In this document: one piece after another, positions 5,458 through 7,464 of the stretch
Layout of the letters: each line of letters starts with the position of its first letter
Position numbering within the stretch: the first letter of the stretch is position 1
Origin: Methanosarcinales archaeon
GTDB lineage: Archaea; Halobacteriota; Methanosarcinia; Methanosarcinales; Methanogasteraceae
Length of the DNA stretch: 7,464 nt
Direction: 5' to 3'
NCBI GenBank assembly: GCA_003661105.1
Contig: QMVM01000097.1
Coordinates: 1 to 7,464, forward strand
Translations under genes and position numbers: made by a program
The notes under the pieces: model-generated
The model's database searches: none
What the model saw: only the letters and a program-made list of their open reading frames with translations
Told to the model about the DNA's origin: nothing

Positions 5458-6647
5458 CAGAACGTGGTAAGTTTCCCTTCGGCGACCAGTCTGGTGATGT
5501 CTGTTATGTCTGCAAGCGACCTGTCGATGATCGCCTCAATCTCCTGCTGTAACACATTCATGTCCGCACCCTCTGCAGGAACGATTCCGGCATCCGCAAT
5601 AAGCGGCTGGTCGATCGGCTTACCGATCTCGGATAACATGCGGATGTGGATCTCCTCGACCCCGTCCACGGTCTCTGCCACCTCGGATGCGATCTTGTTG
5701 GCGAGCAGGTTGTATATCTTCCCGACATGATTGACCGGGTTCTTGCCGCTCGTCGCTTCCATGCTCATCGGTCTGTACGGCGTTATCAAGCCATTGCACC
5801 GGTTGCCGCGCCCGACAGACCCATCATCGCCCATCTCTGCCGAGGTTCCGGTCACGGTCAGGAAGAGCGATTCGTTTTTGAGGTCGTCTGCGACATTGAT
5901 CATGACCTCGATGTCGCGGTCCGTGTACTTGGCTGCCATGTCTCGGATGCGATCGCACAAATCATCTGTTACGCTGATATAGTGCTCCAGATCGTTAAGA
6001 TGGCGCCCGACCATTGCGCAGGCAACAACGAGCGTGATCTTGTCCTTTTCACGAAGCCCCATGATCTTGGTGTCCTCCCCGATCGCAGGAATCTTCTTCC
6101 GAAGATTCATCAGTTCCTGTTCGGCGTGGTATGTGATCTGCTCGGTCTCTGATAGCGGCGCAAACCCGACACCGAAGGACGTGTCGTTCGCACCTGGAAT
6201 CGTTCGGTGGAAGACGTCTCTCAGATCGGACGACCCCTCCCCGAGTTTGCAGTCGAGAATGATATCGCGCTCCACATTTAAATTCAGGATGTTCTCCTTG
6301 AGATAGTCCCGTGCTGCCTGTAGTGCTATGGTATCGGTCGGGATGTGTATACCATCAAACTCCTTCGTGGCTCTGCCGACCAGTAATATATAAATCGGCG
6401 AAATGACCTCTCCGCCACCAAACGCCGGGTATGATCTGCCAGCAACGATCTGCGTCTCATCGGTGTTGTGGTGCAGCACTGCCCCGCAGCGGTCCATGTA
6501 CTCGGCACATAGTGCTTGACTGACCGCTTCGGCAAGTCCGTCTGCGATGCTGTCCGGATGTCCGATGCCCTTGCGCTCGACAAGTTCAATCTCCTGCTTC
6601 TCAATCGGGGTCTGCCTGAGCGGTTCCACCTTGATGTTTCGTGTCAT
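5457..6647 (-). CDS. mat: S-adenosylmethionine synthetase, archaeal type (396 aa)
   Basis: The enzyme makes S-adenosylmethionine from methionine and ATP, releasing phosphate and diphosphate, and supplies methyl groups and radical-SAM cofactor to the whole cell; it is cytoplasmic. The archaeal family (distinct in sequence from bacterial MetK) is recognised by ERKGIGHPDSIADGLAEAVS (24-43), NTDETQIVAG (61-70), FGGGEVISP (76-84), LDCKLGEGSSDL (131-142) with the nucleotide/phosphate region, GTSAEMGDDGSVGRGNRCNG (267-286) and ITPYRPMSMEATSGKNPVNH (288-307). The length of about 400 residues is full. The ATG at 6647 is preceded by AGAGGT at 6660-6655, and a TATA box lies at 6692-6685. It is the first gene of the minus-strand unit, with a 1-base overlap to the membrane regulator. 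No defects are visible. Confidence 0.96.
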   Translation of the reverse strand: MTRNIKVEPLRQTPIEKQEIELVERKGIGHPDSIADGLAEAVSQALCAEYMDRCGAVLHHNTDETQIVAGRSYPAFGGGEVISPIYILLVGRATKEFDGIHIPTDTIALQAARDYLKENILNLNVERDIILDCKLGEGSSDLRDVFHRTIPGANDTSFGVGFAPLSETEQITYHAEQELMNLRKKIPAIGEDTKIMGLREKDKITLVVACAMVGRHLNDLEHYISVTDDLCDRIRDMAAKYTDRDIEVMINVADDLKNESLFLTVTGTSAEMGDDGSVGRGNRCNGLITPYRPMSMEATSGKNPVNHVGKIYNLLANKIASEVAETVDGVEEIHIRMLSEIGKPIDQPLIADAGIVPAEGADMNVLQQEIEAIIDRSLADITDITRLVAEGKLTTF

Positions 6648-6654
6648 TGGAAGT

Positions 6655-6692
6655 ACCTCTATGCTGAAGTGTATCTGTGCCGATGATATAAG
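6655..6692 (-). promoter_or_regulatory. Promoter and RBS of mat
   Basis: On the minus strand CTTATATC (6692-6685) fits an archaeal TATA box; transcription starting about 25 bases downstream would give a short leader. AGAGGT (6660-6655) is the ribosome binding site, 7 bases before ATG 6647. This is probably the main promoter of the four-gene unit, as the junctions downstream are too short to hold obvious others, except possibly the 36-base gap before mscS. Confidence 0.55.
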
Positions 6693-6787
6693 ATAGTAGT
6701 TCTGGTCGGATGCTGGATTTGCGGATGCGCTAATGAGTTTTCCAAGCGGATTGGGTTGGACTGTTACGCCCTCCGTGCGTCCCGCAT

Positions 6788-6803
6788 GCGAAACTTATAT
6801 ATA
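6788..6803 (+). promoter_or_regulatory. Strong archaeal promoter element (BRE + TATA), plus strand
   Basis: GCGAAACTTATATATA (6788-6803) has a purine-rich BRE followed by a near-ideal TATA box. Transcription would start near 6825. No protein gene follows in a sensible position, so it may drive an untranslated RNA or be the outer promoter of the RNA region 110 bases downstream. Confidence 0.5.
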
Positions 6804-6895
6804 GGTGAAGTGTCAATTGTGTTATTAAATTCATCATGTGGAGACGGAATTTACAATGCGCATCGCCTTGGTTATGGCATTGGTTATAAGCATAG

Positions 6896-6936
6896 AGAGG
6901 TTTATAACTATGAATATAACAACTAATATCACTGCA
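6896..6936 (+). promoter_or_regulatory. Stable-RNA type promoter (box A TTTATAAC, box B ACTGCA)
   Basis: AGAGGTTTATAAC at 6896-6908 is a BRE plus box A (TATA), followed by ACTATGAATATAACAACTAA and by ACTGCA at 6931-6936. Methanogen tRNA and rRNA promoters are known for a box A followed about 25 bases later by a box B, TGC, at the start site; the spacing here fits, giving a start near G6934. This supports the following region being a transcribed stable RNA. Confidence 0.6.
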
Positions 6937-7059
6937 TTGAGGTGGGTCGTCAGCGTGGAGGGTAGGCAACCTTCCCACCCAATGTTGTAATTCGGGCAAT
7001 GTGGCAGTAGATTTTATTCCATGCCTGACGGTAGGCGGTTCAAATCCGCCACTCCACCA
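6935..7059 (+). ncRNA. tRNA-like structured RNA with perfect T arm; non-canonical, intron-containing or broken tRNA
   Basis: The 3' part has a textbook tRNA T arm: stem GGCGG (7034-7038), loop TTCAAAT (7039-7045), stem CCGCC (7046-7050), followed by ACTCCAC and CCA at 7051-7059. GTGGAG (6955-6960) can pair with CTCCAC (7052-7057) as an acceptor stem of 6 pairs. TGCC/GGTA (7022-7025 with 7030-7033, loop TGAC) sits just before the T arm like a type II (Ser/Leu) variable arm. The 5' part can instead form a long hairpin: CATTG (6935-6939) with CAATG (6980-6984), a bulged A, and GGTGGG (6941-6946) with CCCACC (6974-6979). CGTCAG (6948-6953) can also pair with CTGACG (7025-7030). I could not place a D arm and anticodon arm with T33 in a standard way, even allowing one intron after position 37. 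Options: multi-intron or unusual tRNA, tRNA with indels, or an integration-site remnant of a tRNA 3' end. Confidence 0.45.
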
Positions 7060-7143
7060 TCTACATGCGCTTATCACATCACTCGACGCGCTCTTGATCC
7101 TGCAGGCGATGAGTTGATATGGGATACACGGTGGTCGAATGCC

Positions 7144-7343
7144 ATGAAAGTGCGTGATGTTATCAAGATGATCGAATCAGATGGCTGGTATCCGGTTACG
7201 ATGAAAGGGGGCCATCGGCAGTACAAGCACCCGACCAAAACGGGAAGGGTGACCTTTCGCCGGGTCATCCCAGCCACGATTTGGCTCCCGGAACATTAGG
7301 CAACATATTAAAACATGCGAAACTATACTCAGCACCTGCATAA
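7144..7343 (+). pseudogene. hicA: Second HicA-family toxin gene, frameshifted, without an adjacent hicB
   Basis: Codons from ATG 7144 give MKVRDVIKMIESDGWYPVTM, then KGGHRQYKHPTKTGRVTF, the standard HicA double-stranded-RNA-binding-like fold with its catalytic histidine in GGH (residue 24). Frame 0 then leaves the family and stops at 7297-7299. From GGT 7263, one base to the left, the family ending continues: GHPSHDLAPGTLGNILKHAK and LYSAPA, with TAA at 7341-7343. Relative to the usual VTFAGHP junction, two extra bases (a C and a G within 7256-7264) account for the shift. Corrected, it would be about 65 residues, normal for HicA. No HicB frame lies before it, and only 121 bases follow in the window. 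It is of a different HicA subtype from the one at 1832. Probably a dead orphan toxin; read error is possible. Confidence 0.8.
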
Positions 7344-7422
7344 ACTACGATTTTTTTATTGGTGGAACCAAACTGATACAACCCACAAACAAGGACTCAG
7401 CGCCTTGCTCACACTACGATTT
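7327..7422. repeat. Imperfect direct repeat, two copies 68 bases apart
   Basis: Copy one (7327-7353) and copy two (7395-7422) both begin ACTCAGC and end ACTACGATTT, with CCT in the middle and a few mismatches plus one length difference. The 41-base segment between them shows no internal similarity to the sequence after copy two. The first copy overlaps the end of the broken hicA. With only two diverged copies the nature cannot be decided. Confidence 0.35.
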
Positions 7423-7464
7423 CAGAGATTTGAAAAAGCTCAAGTTGTGGCGGTGTGAAGTATA

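Larger units (their letters stand above)
6648..7143. other. Stretch without a convincing protein gene; promoters and a structured RNA
   Basis: Between mat and the second hicA no frame has the composition of a real protein. The left part holds the mat promoter and, on the plus strand, a strong TATA element at 6788-6803. The middle holds a second plus-strand promoter at 6896-6936. The right part is the tRNA-like RNA region. A 44-codon frame at 6856-6990 exists but lacks a close RBS and runs into the structured RNA. Confidence 0.5.

Noticed and set aside
5646..6152. Plus-strand frames across mat
   Set aside because: They are antisense shadows of a full-length, well-conserved S-adenosylmethionine synthetase gene.
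6941..6977. Reading 6941-6977 as a tRNA-Gly(CCC) 5' half with intron after A6977
   Set aside because: The position count fits, but the anticodon stem CAACC has no GGTTG partner downstream and the D arm does not form.
6856..6990. Plus-strand 44-codon frame starting MRIALVMALVISIERF
   Set aside because: Hydrophobic start is tempting, but there is no close RBS and it runs through a stable-RNA promoter into the structured RNA.
6730..7077. Minus-strand frame of 115 codons containing WWSGGFEPPT
   Set aside because: That peptide is the usual false translation of a tRNA T arm on the opposite strand; the rest is low-information.
7327..7464. CRISPR array
   Set aside because: Only two imperfect copies, no conserved repeat end, and the first overlaps a hicA reading frame.

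Overview
The window looks like a chromosomal segment of a methanogen-related archaeon (Methanomicrobia-like Halobacteriota; exact lineage not decidable here). Pointers are the archaeal-type S-adenosylmethionine synthetase, a membrane-anchored winged-helix regulator of COG2512 type, an archaeal UbiC-like protein, purine-BRE/TATA promoters, and a stable-RNA promoter of the box A / box B (TGC start) kind used by methanogens.

Layout. (1) 1-367: the broken 3' end of a core archaeal gene (probably DUF5814, helicase-associated), interrupted next to a short perfect hairpin. (2) 399-2063: a small defence-like block: an AT-rich HEPN-type protein, a 375-base intergenic region with a strong hairpin, a tiny HNH nuclease, and a HicB/HicA pair whose toxin gene carries a one-base frameshift. 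(3) 2060-2844: two tightly linked, decayed genes: a small membrane-anchored protein with two apparent one-base insertions, and a protein resembling the L-2-amino-thiazoline-4-carboxylate hydrolase-like family, broken by an in-frame TAG and then a one-base deletion. (4) 2961-6647, minus strand: an intact, tightly packed four-gene unit in the order mat (S-adenosylmethionine synthetase), COG2512-like membrane regulator, MscS-type channel, UbiC-like protein. Junctions are a 1-base overlap, 36 bases and 7 bases, and a TATA box precedes mat. (5) 6648-7143: no convincing protein gene, but two plus-strand promoters and a structured RNA region ending in a perfect tRNA T arm and acceptor-like 3' strand; I could not fold it into a standard cloverleaf. 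(6) 7144-7343: a second, unrelated HicA toxin gene, frameshifted and without a HicB next to it. (7) An imperfect 27/28-base direct repeat at the right edge.

The strongest overall pattern is the contrast between the intact minus-strand unit and the flanks, where at least five coding frames are broken, mostly by single-base changes. This is either gene decay in a mobile/defence region or local assembly error; reads would decide. The most unusual single locus is the tRNA-like RNA at 6935-7059.
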